This document shows, piece after piece, positions 16,384 to 23,044 of a stretch of DNA of 45,457 nt. The translations under genes were made by a program, and so were the position numbers. The DNA is taken from NCBI GenBank assembly GCA_964583795.1, contig CAZOWX010000014.1, positions 1-45,457 of the forward strand, given 5' to 3'. This stretch comes from JBDTME01 sp964583795. Its GTDB lineage: Bacteria > Patescibacteriota > Microgenomatia > UBA1400 > PJMF01. Numbering within the stretch: position 1 is the stretch's first letter; every line of letters starts with the position of its first letter. The notes under the pieces were generated by a model. It had not been told where the DNA came from. It did no database searches and saw nothing but the letters and a program-made list of their open reading frames with translations.

Positions 16384-16776
16384 ATGTTCAAAAATATACT
16401 CAAAAGTGTCGGTGCAATCATAGCTGGTTTTCTGTTCATCGGTATTACTCATACGGGCACAGATAAAATTCTTGAATCGATTGGAGTATTGCCACAAGGA
16501 AATCTATTCGTCAGCACTGGATTGATCCTCTTTGTGATTGGCTATCGGGCTATATTTAGTCTGATCGGCTGTTATCTTTCAGCTCGACTTGCTCCACATC
16601 ATCCGATGAGGCACGCGCTGGCACTTGGGTTTATTGGCACACTGCTTAGTATGTTGGGAGCGATTGCAAGTGCTAACATGAATTTAGGACCGGCGTGGTA
16701 TGCGTGGACTCTTGTTGTGATCTCACTGCCGATTTCTTGGTTAGCAGGTCAGTTATTTCACCGGCTAAATAAGTGA
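16384..16776 (+). CDS. Hypothetical four-helix membrane protein, 130 aa
   Basis: Not assigned to a named family. It has four hydrophobic stretches (about 6-24, 43-66, 75-96, 103-124) with conserved-looking features ITHTGTDKILESIGVLP after helix 1 and SARLAPHHPMRHALALGFIG between helices 2 and 3. Similar small proteins are common beside accessory metabolic genes in soil bacteria. It is the last gene of the block downstream of the HxlR regulator, 83 bases after the reductase-like gene. A purine-rich GAGAAAG lies upstream of the ATG. It is convergent with the nitroreductase, with a bidirectional terminator between. Confidence 0.6.
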   Translation: MFKNILKSVGAIIAGFLFIGITHTGTDKILESIGVLPQGNLFVSTGLILFVIGYRAIFSLIGCYLSARLAPHHPMRHALALGFIGTLLSMLGAIASANMNLGPAWYAWTLVVISLPISWLAGQLFHRLNK

Positions 16777-16963
16777 GTTGTTGCGACAGAATTGGTTTGC
16801 GAGTCAACAAAATTGTCGTGAGCACGATCTCAAAAATCATTTTTAAATTGTCTTAACATTGTTTGCAATACAAAAAATGTTTCTTTAACGACTTTATTTT
16901 CCAAGCTGTAACTTGGACGACGTGTATTGTACTGCATGTTTTTTAAGTTATACAAATTCCACA

Positions 16964-16990
16964 AAAAAGGACGCTTTTGGCGTCCTTTTT
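16964..16990. terminator. Bidirectional intrinsic terminator
   Basis: A perfect 11-bp stem (AAAAAGGACGC / GCGTCCTTTTT) with a 5-nt loop (TTTTG) stands between convergent genes. The A-run and T-run make it work in both directions. Confidence 0.9.
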
Positions 16991-17019
16991 AACATGCAAA
17001 TTTGTTCAGCTAACACCAC

Positions 17020-17670
17020 TTACTTCACATACTTCACAAACTCTTCCTTAGTCTTTCTCACTTTTGGCATAGTCGCATACTTATCATCTTCCGCTCGAAA
17101 GCCTGCTGGCATGACCACAACACTTTTGTAGCCATCCTTGTTAATTCCCAAGATTTCGTCGAATTTTTCAGGAACGAAACCTTCAATGGGAGTGGTATCA
17201 ATATTCTGATCTGCAGCCACTGCCATCATCATTCCCAACAAAATATACGCTTGACGACTATTCCAGGCAAATAATTCTTGTGGCGAGCGATCTTTAATGC
17301 TGCCCATCATCATTCCTTTGAGTCCATCGATACTCTCTGCAGGGACTGATCGTTGTTTGGCGATGCGGTCAACATACTCTTGGATATCTTCTGGGGTAAC
17401 GGTGTCTCGCACAGCAAGGACGAATGTATGTGACGCATCAACAAACTGTGGTTGATGGTATCCTGCTTCCATCAACTGCTTTTTCACCGAATCATTGGAG
17501 ACAACGTAGAGTTTTACCAGCTGAAGCCCATAGGAGGTGGGAGCCATTCGAGCAGTTTCAACGAGTAACTCGACTTGTTCATCACTCAGTTTCTTGTTGG
17601 CGTCATACTTCTTGATTGCGGCGCGCCAGTTGAGACGATCCATTGTTGAACTATTTGCAGTGCTTGTCAT
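17020..17670 (-). CDS. Nitroreductase-family NAD(P)H:FMN oxidoreductase (NfsB-like)
   Basis: The 216-aa product has LNWRAAIKKYDANKKLSDEQ, the FMN-binding ARMAPTSYGLQLVKLYVVS, WNSRQAYILLGMMMAVAADQ, TTPIEGFVPEKFDEILG and a C-terminal KSVVVMPAGFR. This is the usual order of NfsB-type flavoproteins, which reduce nitro groups, quinones and related electrophiles with NAD(P)H. The ATG at 17670 is chosen because GAAAGGAT precedes it; nine further codons upstream are open but unlike the family. It is divergent from an HxlR regulator over a palindrome, a common arrangement for electrophile-response reductases. The terminator follows its stop. Confidence 0.9.
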   Translation of the reverse strand: MTSTANSSTMDRLNWRAAIKKYDANKKLSDEQVELLVETARMAPTSYGLQLVKLYVVSNDSVKKQLMEAGYHQPQFVDASHTFVLAVRDTVTPEDIQEYVDRIAKQRSVPAESIDGLKGMMMGSIKDRSPQELFAWNSRQAYILLGMMMAVAADQNIDTTPIEGFVPEKFDEILGINKDGYKSVVVMPAGFRAEDDKYATMPKVRKTKEEFVKYVK

Positions 17671-17709
17671 ACCAAATCCTTTCAATTTGTGGTACAATAT
17701 ATAGACTGG

Positions 17710-17726
17710 AGTATAAATTTTATACT
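17710..17726. promoter_or_regulatory. Palindromic operator between the nitroreductase and HxlR genes
   Basis: AGTATAAATTTTATACT is a perfect 7-3-7 inverted repeat. Its right half is also the -10 (TATACT, 17721-17726) of the HxlR gene, whose ATG follows 11 nt later. Binding there would repress both directions. Confidence 0.7.
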
Positions 17727-17737
17727 TATATGGGTGT

Positions 17738-18067
17738 ATGTCAACCTACAAAATTCATAATCGACTTGTGAATCAGCACCACTGTCCGATCGTTGAGGCG
17801 AGTAAATTTATCGCGGACTTCTGGAACATGTGGATTTTACGCACCCTTCTAACCGGTCCGAAGAAGTTTAGCGAAATTCAAACAGAAATTTGTTCGATTA
17901 ATAAGGTGACGCTGGTGAATAAGCTCAAAGTGTTGATTGAAGCGGGTTTTGTGACCAAAACTTTTGATTCGGAACTCAAGCCGCAGTACGAGCTGACAGC
18001 AACTGGAAAGAAAATTCGACCGGTGGTGCATGAGTTGGAAAAATTTGCGAAACAGATATTTGAGTAA
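17738..18067 (+). CDS. HxlR-type winged-helix regulator, 109 aa
   Basis: A full-length compact HxlR protein. HHCPIVEASKFIADFWNMWI holds the conserved cysteine that in YodB/HypR-type members senses quinones and disulfide stress. The recognition segment KKFSEIQTEICSINKVTLVN and the wing region YELTATGKKIRPVVHELEKF follow. It is divergent from the nitroreductase, with the palindrome at 17710-17726 between. The simplest model is a redox-sensitive repressor of the reductase and itself. It differs clearly from the longer HxlR protein at 14187-14690, so the two are separate modules and not a duplication. Confidence 0.88.
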   Translation: MSTYKIHNRLVNQHHCPIVEASKFIADFWNMWILRTLLTGPKKFSEIQTEICSINKVTLVNKLKVLIEAGFVTKTFDSELKPQYELTATGKKIRPVVHELEKFAKQIFE

Positions 18068-18131
18068 TTGGTAGATTTGTTTTCATAGTTTCAACCAAAG
18101 GCTGGAATGTGTTTGATCGAGCTTGGTTGGG

Positions 18132-18301
18132 CTGACCCACAGACAGATTTCGGGTATTTTGTAGAATCAGGTACTTTATTTTAGTTGAGTTTATCAGCCG
18201 GATAATGTTCGTCATCCCGGCGCAGGTCGGGATCCATCATAGTAAGTCACAACCAGAGTGGTTTGCTTAACAAGTATCAAACACAAACTACTTATTTTTA
18301 T
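18132..18301 (+). repeat. 170-bp dispersed repeat, copy A
   Basis: Roughly four-fifths identical by eye to 36941-37110. Shared blocks include ATTTCGGGTATTTTG, GAGTTTATCAGCC, GATAATGTTCGTCATCCCGG and GCTTAACAAGTATCAAA. It contains one REP-like element. Homology seems to run further to the right than the other copy, which is cut by an insertion sequence. Confidence 0.85.
18211..18235 (+). repeat. REP-like element (forward half of an inverted pair)
   Basis: GTCATCCCGG ... CGGGATCC with a short loop. Paired with the inverted copy at 18338-18364. Confidence 0.75.
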
Positions 18302-18337
18302 AAGAATTTGCGATCATTGTACATTAATTTTGGAAAT

Positions 18338-18364
18338 GGATCCCGTTTTTCAACGGGATGACGA
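18338..18364 (-). repeat. REP-like element (reverse half of an inverted pair)
   Basis: GGATCCCGT, loop TTTTCA, ACGGGATGAC. It is the reverse orientation of the element at 18211, with a different loop, which resembles a BIME arrangement. Confidence 0.75.
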
Positions 18365-18446
18365 GCTTTACCAGAGCATTAAACAAAGTGAAAATCTTGA
18401 AGATTACATTTACTATCTATATTTGTATAGAACATGTCCGAAATCT

Positions 18447-18470
18447 GTCAGTTAGTCAGTTGGTCGGTTT
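18447..18470. repeat. Octad array, 3 units
   Basis: GTCAGTTA, GTCAGTTG and then GTCGGTTT follow each other with an 8-bp period. Confidence 0.6.
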
Positions 18471-18503
18471 GCCACTTTCTCTCTTTTCGAAAAAAGACTT
18501 GTG

Positions 18504-18509
18504 TACAAT
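18504..18509 (+). promoter_or_regulatory. -10 box, predicted leaderless cutA
   Basis: TACAAT within GTGTACAAT ends 6 nt before the ATG at 18516. The same GTGTACAAT-N6-ATG layout is found at 20926. Confidence 0.55.
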
Positions 18510-18515
18510 ACAGCT

Positions 18516-18827
18516 ATGAAACTCCTTTACGTCACTCTCAACACCACCAAAGAAGCGCAAGCAATTGGAAGAGAACTACTTGAAAATAACTGCGCAAACT
18601 GTGTCAATTTTTTTCCCATCACCTGTATGTATAAGTATAAGGGAGAAATCACTCAAGAGCCGGAAGTGGTGCTCATCATCAAAACGAAGGGCGAAAAATT
18701 TTCCCAAATCGAAGCAGTCATCCGAAAACATATCACCTATGATAACTTTATCGGACAACTAGCGGTTGAGAAAGTCAATGAAGCGTTTTCGTGTTGGTTG
18801 AATGATGTTGTTGGGAAAAGTGAGTGA
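18516..18827 (+). CDS. cutA: CutA-family divalent-ion tolerance protein
   Basis: The 103-aa product has KLLYVTLNTTKEAQAIGREL, NCANCVNFFPITCMYKYKGE, PEVVLIIKTKGEKFSQIEAV and an EKVNEAFSCWLNDVV tail. This is the complete small ferredoxin-like fold of CutA, which forms stable trimers; its role in copper or other metal tolerance is still debated. The ATG at 18516 is chosen because a -10 box sits 6 nt upstream; a GTG five codons earlier is part of that promoter. It is a single gene with no obvious operon partner, followed 65 bases later by a DUF1653 gene. Confidence 0.88.
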   Translation: MKLLYVTLNTTKEAQAIGRELLENNCANCVNFFPITCMYKYKGEITQEPEVVLIIKTKGEKFSQIEAVIRKHITYDNFIGQLAVEKVNEAFSCWLNDVVGKSE

Positions 18828-18892
18828 TTTGATTGGGAATAATTTTCTATTCTCCGCGGGTTTAATGACTGTTGGTGTGAGTTTATTTTTTT

Positions 18893-19183
18893 ATGGCCAA
18901 ATTTTCCCAAAATCACAAAAACCATCAGCAATTGCATCATGAGTTGGAAGAAGCTCATGAGTTGGTCAAAGTAGGTGGGGTGTATGCTCATTTCAAATAT
19001 CCCAAGAATACCTACAAAGTTCTTGAGTTGGCAGTCCTTGAGGCGACTAGTGAGGTGTGTGTTATCTACCAAGCTACGTATGATGAAAAACTGATTTTTG
19101 TGCGACCACTGAGCAGTTGGTTAGAGACTCCAGAGTGGGAAGGGAAGAAAGTAGCGCGGTTTCAGCTGGTTACTTCATTGTGA
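18893..19183 (+). CDS. DUF1653 domain protein
   Basis: The 96-aa product has an N-terminal helix rich in His and Glu (HKNHQQLHHELEEAHELVKV), then the DUF1653 pattern: GGVYAHFKYPKNTYKVLELA, CVIYQATYDEKLIFVRPLSS and a VARFQLV end. The family is a small beta-rich domain of unknown function, sometimes linked to nucleotide-binding proteins. The start follows a T-rich stretch with no ribosome-binding sequence. It may share a transcript with cutA, 65 bases upstream. Confidence 0.8.
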   Translation: MAKFSQNHKNHQQLHHELEEAHELVKVGGVYAHFKYPKNTYKVLELAVLEATSEVCVIYQATYDEKLIFVRPLSSWLETPEWEGKKVARFQLVTSL

Positions 19184-19193
19184 CCTGGTGGTC

Positions 19194-19222
19194 TTGTTTT
19201 TGTCAACCACTTATCCTATAAT
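19194..19222 (+). promoter_or_regulatory. Sigma70-type promoter
   Basis: TTGTTT (19194-19199), 17-bp spacer, TATAAT (19217-19222). The leader to the ATG at 19255 would be about 26 nt, without a Shine-Dalgarno sequence. Confidence 0.55.
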
Positions 19223-19254
19223 TTGCTTCTTCATATTTGTAAACAGCTGCTGTT

Positions 19255-20898
19255 ATGCCAATAGAGTCTAAACGTGGCAATGAAAAATTGTTGCAAAACA
19301 TTCATTGTATTGTGGTTGCTGCGATTGATAGTCTACAAGAGGAGATACAATTTAGAGCGCAAGATGAGCTGGTAGCTGAAAATAATCGGAAAGTTTTGGA
19401 CTTTCAAACACTACTCGAACTGACTATATCAGCCATGCGCTTGAATCATGAACCAGGTTTTTGGCGAAATAAAGTGATCAGTGTATTTAACACTCTGACT
19501 CAGCAATTGAGTAGTGACGTAGGGATGATGTTTGAACTTCGGTCACATTGGAGTAGATACTTAGTAGAGACCGGGCAGCACCAAGTAGCCGTTGCTGTGG
19601 GAACGCAGATACTTCAAGCTAGTTTGCCAAAGGATATTGATCCTCAACTGAGAAACCAGTTAGTAGTACATAAATTTTCCAGCCTGGTTGGGATTGCGCA
19701 TCAACTGTTTAATCACGATCAGGTGGAGCTCGCATTTTTGTTACTCAGTAAAGTTCCTCTCTATCTGCAAGGCTCATTTGTGGATACTACAATTCGCTAC
19801 TATAAACAACAATCAAATAGTGTTGCGTTACTTCAGCTTATTGGTCAAATGCAGACTGAAAGCGAAAAACTAGCAGATGGTAATGGTGACAAGAAAAGTC
19901 AATTTCGTCAGATCAAAAAAAACTTTTTGCGGCAAAAGATTGAGCAAGCGCACAATGCCTGGTTGGAGCTTGCTGGTCAGGTAGAGCCAGTACAAAACGG
20001 ACTGGAGGTCATAACAAGAATACAAACAGCATTGTCCAAAAAAAACGATTTAGAAGCTCGAACTCAGTTGCACTTGCTTATGTTGGAGAAGCAGTTTGGT
20101 ATCATACGTATTGTTGTTGGGCAATTATTTAGTGAGCGACACGATGAAGTTGTCATAATGACATTTAGTCAGTTAATAGCGATACTTGCAGCGAGTAATT
20201 CAACAGAGAGTGACGCAGTAGAGTTATTGTTTGACTTACTGGAGGGGATGTTTAACATTGCTTTATTGAAGCCAATGGCTCAAGAGTTGATCATTGGTAC
20301 GCAGTCATTGCCAAGTCTTGCCCAGTTGATTATGTCAGCTGGAGTGCATTCTCAACCTCAGTTGTGGAGTCGAATGATGGTGCTGGTGTCTAGATCAGGG
20401 GATGTTGAGGATTTGCCAAATCTTTATCAACGGGGAAAAGTAAAGTTTTCAGATCATCAAGACCAAATGCGAGTGGCGTATGCTCTTTGTTTGTTTCAGT
20501 CAGATCAAGAAGCAGCAGTACAGTCACTCAGTGAGTTACGTGATAAGGGGTATGTAGCAGAGCAGCTCAAGTGGTTTCTCAAACAAGTCTTTCCCTCGGT
20601 TAGTTTTTACCAATTTCGACCTTGGCTTGAAGTATTCACAGTGTTGGACCAAAAGGCTGCGAATTTTTACTATGATGTACCTGGTGTTGTTTTGATGCCC
20701 ACTCGTGACCCTGGAGAAATGGTTCCATCGAATTACCAACTGCAGTTGCCTTTCTTGTTGGCTGACCTAGCCTTGCTAGCTTTAAAAAATGGCAAGTGGG
20801 GGGTGTTTAGACAACTTATGGACGATCCGCGTATGGCAAAAGAGAGCAAGGTGCGAGTGATTAAAGAAGCAGGGCAGTGGTTATTGAGTGCTGAGTAG
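19255..20898 (+). CDS. Hypothetical 547-aa alpha-helical (solenoid-like) protein
   Basis: No family is recognised. The sequence is almost entirely helical, with leucine- and glutamine-rich helices of similar length (e.g. LVVHKFSSLVGIAHQLFNHD, VELLFDLLEGMFNIALLKPM, MRVAYALCLFQSDQEAAVQS). The look is of a TPR/HEAT-like solenoid without a clear consensus. There is no signal peptide, membrane helix or catalytic motif. A short stretch of beta character appears only near residue 480 (FYYDVPGVVLMPTRDPGE). It is probably a cytoplasmic scaffold, but that rests on fold impression alone. It has its own promoter and the next gene has another, so it is monocistronic. Confidence 0.55.
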   Translation: MPIESKRGNEKLLQNIHCIVVAAIDSLQEEIQFRAQDELVAENNRKVLDFQTLLELTISAMRLNHEPGFWRNKVISVFNTLTQQLSSDVGMMFELRSHWSRYLVETGQHQVAVAVGTQILQASLPKDIDPQLRNQLVVHKFSSLVGIAHQLFNHDQVELAFLLLSKVPLYLQGSFVDTTIRYYKQQSNSVALLQLIGQMQTESEKLADGNGDKKSQFRQIKKNFLRQKIEQAHNAWLELAGQVEPVQNGLEVITRIQTALSKKNDLEARTQLHLLMLEKQFGIIRIVVGQLFSERHDEVVIMTFSQLIAILAASNSTESDAVELLFDLLEGMFNIALLKPMAQELIIGTQSLPSLAQLIMSAGVHSQPQLWSRMMVLVSRSGDVEDLPNLYQRGKVKFSDHQDQMRVAYALCLFQSDQEAAVQSLSELRDKGYVAEQLKWFLKQVFPSVSFYQFRPWLEVFTVLDQKAANFYYDVPGVVLMPTRDPGEMVPSNYQLQLPFLLADLALLALKNGKWGVFRQLMDDPRMAKESKVRVIKEAGQWLLSAE

Positions 20899-20925
20899 AA
20901 GTGAAAAAAGGGGATATTCATGGTG

Positions 20926-20931
20926 TACAAT
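20926..20931 (+). promoter_or_regulatory. -10 box, predicted leaderless aldo/keto reductase
   Basis: TACAAT within GTGTACAAT ends 6 nt before the ATG at 20938, the same layout as before cutA. Confidence 0.55.
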
Positions 20932-20937
20932 CAAGCC

Positions 20938-21870
20938 ATGATCAAACCCATCACCCTCAACAATCGTCACAAAATTGCTCCTATGGGATTGGGAACATGG
21001 CGTAGTGTGAAGGGGCAGGTTGGTGAAGCTGTTGAGTACGCGATCAATGAAGTTGGGTATCGCCATATTGATTGTGCCAGCATCTATGGCAATGAAAAAG
21101 AAATTGGACAGGCATTTCATCGCGTGTTTTCTGGTGAAGTTAAACGAGAAGACGTTTTCATCACCAGTAAACTCTGGAATACCGACCACCATCCCGATCA
21201 TGTGGAAGCAGCGTGTCGCAAAACGCTCAAAGATCTTCAACTTGAATACCTTGACTTATACCTGATGCATTGGGGAGTAGCGTTTAAACACGGGCGAGTG
21301 ATGGAACCACTAAGTAAACTAGGAGTAGCTATCACTCAGCCAGTCTCAATTCAAGAGACTTGGCGAGCAATGGAAAGACTGGTCAAAAAAGGCTTAGTGA
21401 AATCAATTGGGGTGGCAAACTTTACGACCATGATGCTTGTTGATTTGCTGACCTATGCGCAAGTGAAACCGGTCATGGATCAAATCGAGTTGCATCCATA
21501 CAACACTCAAGAATCACTGATTAAATATTGCCAATCAAATGATATTACTGTAACAGCATACTCTCCACTTGGATCTGCCAAGGGACCAAACTGGATGGGT
21601 CATGGTGGACTTGATTTGCTGACTGATAGTGTGATTGCAGAGATTGGCGAAGCGCATGAAGCGACCAGCGCTCAAGTGCTGATTGCCTGGGCCATGAGTC
21701 GGGGAACCATTCCCATTCCCAAAAGTACCAATAAAGAGCGCATCGCCCAAAATTTTGCGGCTCAAAAACTCAAACTCACCAAAAAAGAGGTTGCTGCCAT
21801 CTCAGCGCTGAATAAAAATAAGCGGTTTGTCGACCCGATCGGGTGGTGGGGGATACCGTATTTTGAGTGA
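20938..21870 (+). CDS. Aldo/keto reductase
   Basis: The 310-aa (alpha/beta)8 barrel uses NADPH to reduce aldehydes and ketones. The catalytic tetrad is visible: D45 and Y50 in YRHIDCASIYGNEKEIGQAF, the lysine in VFITSKLWNTDH and the histidine in LDLYLMHWGVAF. The cofactor end has IPIPKSTNKERIAQNF. The insert KHGRVMEPLSKLG after the histidine is common in bacterial members. The ATG at 20938 fits family length and lies 6 nt after a -10 box; an ATG six codons upstream would overlap that promoter and is rejected. It is convergent with the 120-aa orphan, with 6 bases between the stops. Confidence 0.92.
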   Translation: MIKPITLNNRHKIAPMGLGTWRSVKGQVGEAVEYAINEVGYRHIDCASIYGNEKEIGQAFHRVFSGEVKREDVFITSKLWNTDHHPDHVEAACRKTLKDLQLEYLDLYLMHWGVAFKHGRVMEPLSKLGVAITQPVSIQETWRAMERLVKKGLVKSIGVANFTTMMLVDLLTYAQVKPVMDQIELHPYNTQESLIKYCQSNDITVTAYSPLGSAKGPNWMGHGGLDLLTDSVIAEIGEAHEATSAQVLIAWAMSRGTIPIPKSTNKERIAQNFAAQKLKLTKKEVAAISALNKNKRFVDPIGWWGIPYFE

Positions 21871-21876
21871 CGGTCG

Positions 21877-22239
21877 TTATGACTTAGATAGAACTTCGAA
21901 AATTTCTTTTTTTTGCTTCTCTGAAATGTCTTTCAAGATATTCTCAAATGTTTTTGTTAGTAACTTTTTTACGACAGTTTCTTTCAAAGCTTTGCTTTCT
22001 TTTTCTGGGATAAATTGTCCCAATACTTGTATAAGTTGTTGAAGTGATACTTGAGGATCTTCTAAAAGATGGAAGAGTTCTTGTTGCTGAGATGTACTGA
22101 GTGACGATAGTGCTTCGATACCAATGCCCTGTACAATGGTTTGTAAGAATTTTTGTTTAAACTCAGAGAGCTGGGAAGATGAGTATCCCAATACCCTGAG
22201 CGCGGTTTCAATACTATGGTAACTGAGTGTTATGGACAT
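21877..22239 (-). CDS. Hypothetical 120-aa helical protein
   Basis: An all-helical protein with two similar halves: FLQTIVQGIGIEALSSLSTS-type and FENILKDISEKQKKEIFEVL-type, each ending in a serine/glutamine-rich helix before a leucine helix. This resembles small helical domains of unknown function (DUF5663-like) annotated in CPR genomes, but the match is from memory and weak. It has no membrane segment. It follows the 178-aa membrane protein by 32 bases on the same strand, so the two are probably co-transcribed. Confidence 0.5.
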   Translation of the reverse strand: MSITLSYHSIETALRVLGYSSSQLSEFKQKFLQTIVQGIGIEALSSLSTSQQQELFHLLEDPQVSLQQLIQVLGQFIPEKESKALKETVVKKLLTKTFENILKDISEKQKKEIFEVLSKS

Positions 22240-22271
22240 AATATGTTTCGATATATAACTGGACTGAATAA

Positions 22272-22808
22272 TTAAGTTTTTCCATTGAGCAATTCATCGA
22301 TTGACATAGGGGTGGGATCGACCAACTCAACGAGAAGTTCTCCATCGTCGCTCAGGATTTGTGGTGTCGAATCGTCAGGGTATTCAGTTGTTAAATCAAA
22401 TATATCTTTTTCTAGTTCCAGTCTTCTGTTTGCTAAACCATGGGATTGTTCACTTGATGGATGAAGTTTCAGGCCAAATCCAATAATAAAAATCCCTACC
22501 AGTAACAAGATAGCTGATGGAATGGGATTTTCTGAAACAAAGGAGACTTCTGAAGCGGATCCTTGAAGACCTTCAATAATGGTCATGGCGGCGATCCCCA
22601 AAAAGGTAGTTGTGCCAATAGACAAGGAGAGTTTTGCAATAAATTTTTTAAGGCTGGTCTTTACTTGTTCACTTTTGACGGATTGAAGATCAGACAACAA
22701 ACTGTTGAAGAACTCATTGTTAGCGGTTGCCAAGGGAATGTACTTTACTGGATCTTCGCCTGGACTAGACTCAGGCTCTTCTTGAATGAGATTTTCTCCT
22801 GGAAGCAT
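22272..22808 (-). CDS. Hypothetical two-helix membrane protein, 178 aa
   Basis: Not recognised. It has an acidic N-terminus (LIQEEPESSPGEDP), a basic amphipathic helix (VKTSLKKFIAKLSLSIG), two membrane helices (about 63-80 and 96-113) and an acidic cytoplasmic tail (DLTTEYPDDSTPQILSDDGE). AAAGG lies 6 nt before the ATG. A TATAAT on the minus strand (22910-22915) could serve as its promoter, giving a leader of about 95 nt. It stands with the 120-aa helical protein as a two-gene unit, divergent from the subtilase-like gene. Confidence 0.5.
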   Translation of the reverse strand: MLPGENLIQEEPESSPGEDPVKYIPLATANNEFFNSLLSDLQSVKSEQVKTSLKKFIAKLSLSIGTTTFLGIAAMTIIEGLQGSASEVSFVSENPIPSAILLLVGIFIIGFGLKLHPSSEQSHGLANRRLELEKDIFDLTTEYPDDSTPQILSDDGELLVELVDPTPMSIDELLNGKT

Positions 22809-23032
22809 AACAAGCCTTTATTGTTGGTAACAAGCTTTTTGATTGAAATATATGTAACTATTTTGCTCTCCGCTATAGTAACGACCCTATCGCTGAAAAA
22901 CAAGGTTATATTATAAAACCCTAGATAAACACCAAATCATTGTACCTGGGAATAGGTAACGATTCCAGATGTTAGTCGAGTTCTGGAAGTTTTCGTTCCT
23001 CCTCTTCATCAGAAAACATCAGTCTTTTGCGG

Positions 23033-23038
23033 TATAAT
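23033..23038 (+). promoter_or_regulatory. Consensus -10 box, predicted leaderless subtilase-like gene
   Basis: TATAAT ends 6 nt before the ATG at 23045. Confidence 0.6.
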
Positions 23039-23044
23039 AACTGC

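Larger units (their letters stand above)
18068..18515. other. Intergenic repeat region
   Basis: About 450 bases without a supported gene. They hold one copy of a 170-bp dispersed repeat (18132-18301), an inverted pair of REP-like elements (18211-18235 and 18338-18364), an 8-bp word array (18447-18470) and the cutA promoter. Confidence 0.8.

Noticed and set aside
14187..18067. Recent duplication of the two HxlR genes
   Set aside because: The proteins differ in length, sequence and operator, so they are independent modules.
18258..18455. 65-codon frame between the HxlR and cutA genes
   Set aside because: It lies within the dispersed repeat and REP-like elements, with no ribosome-binding site.
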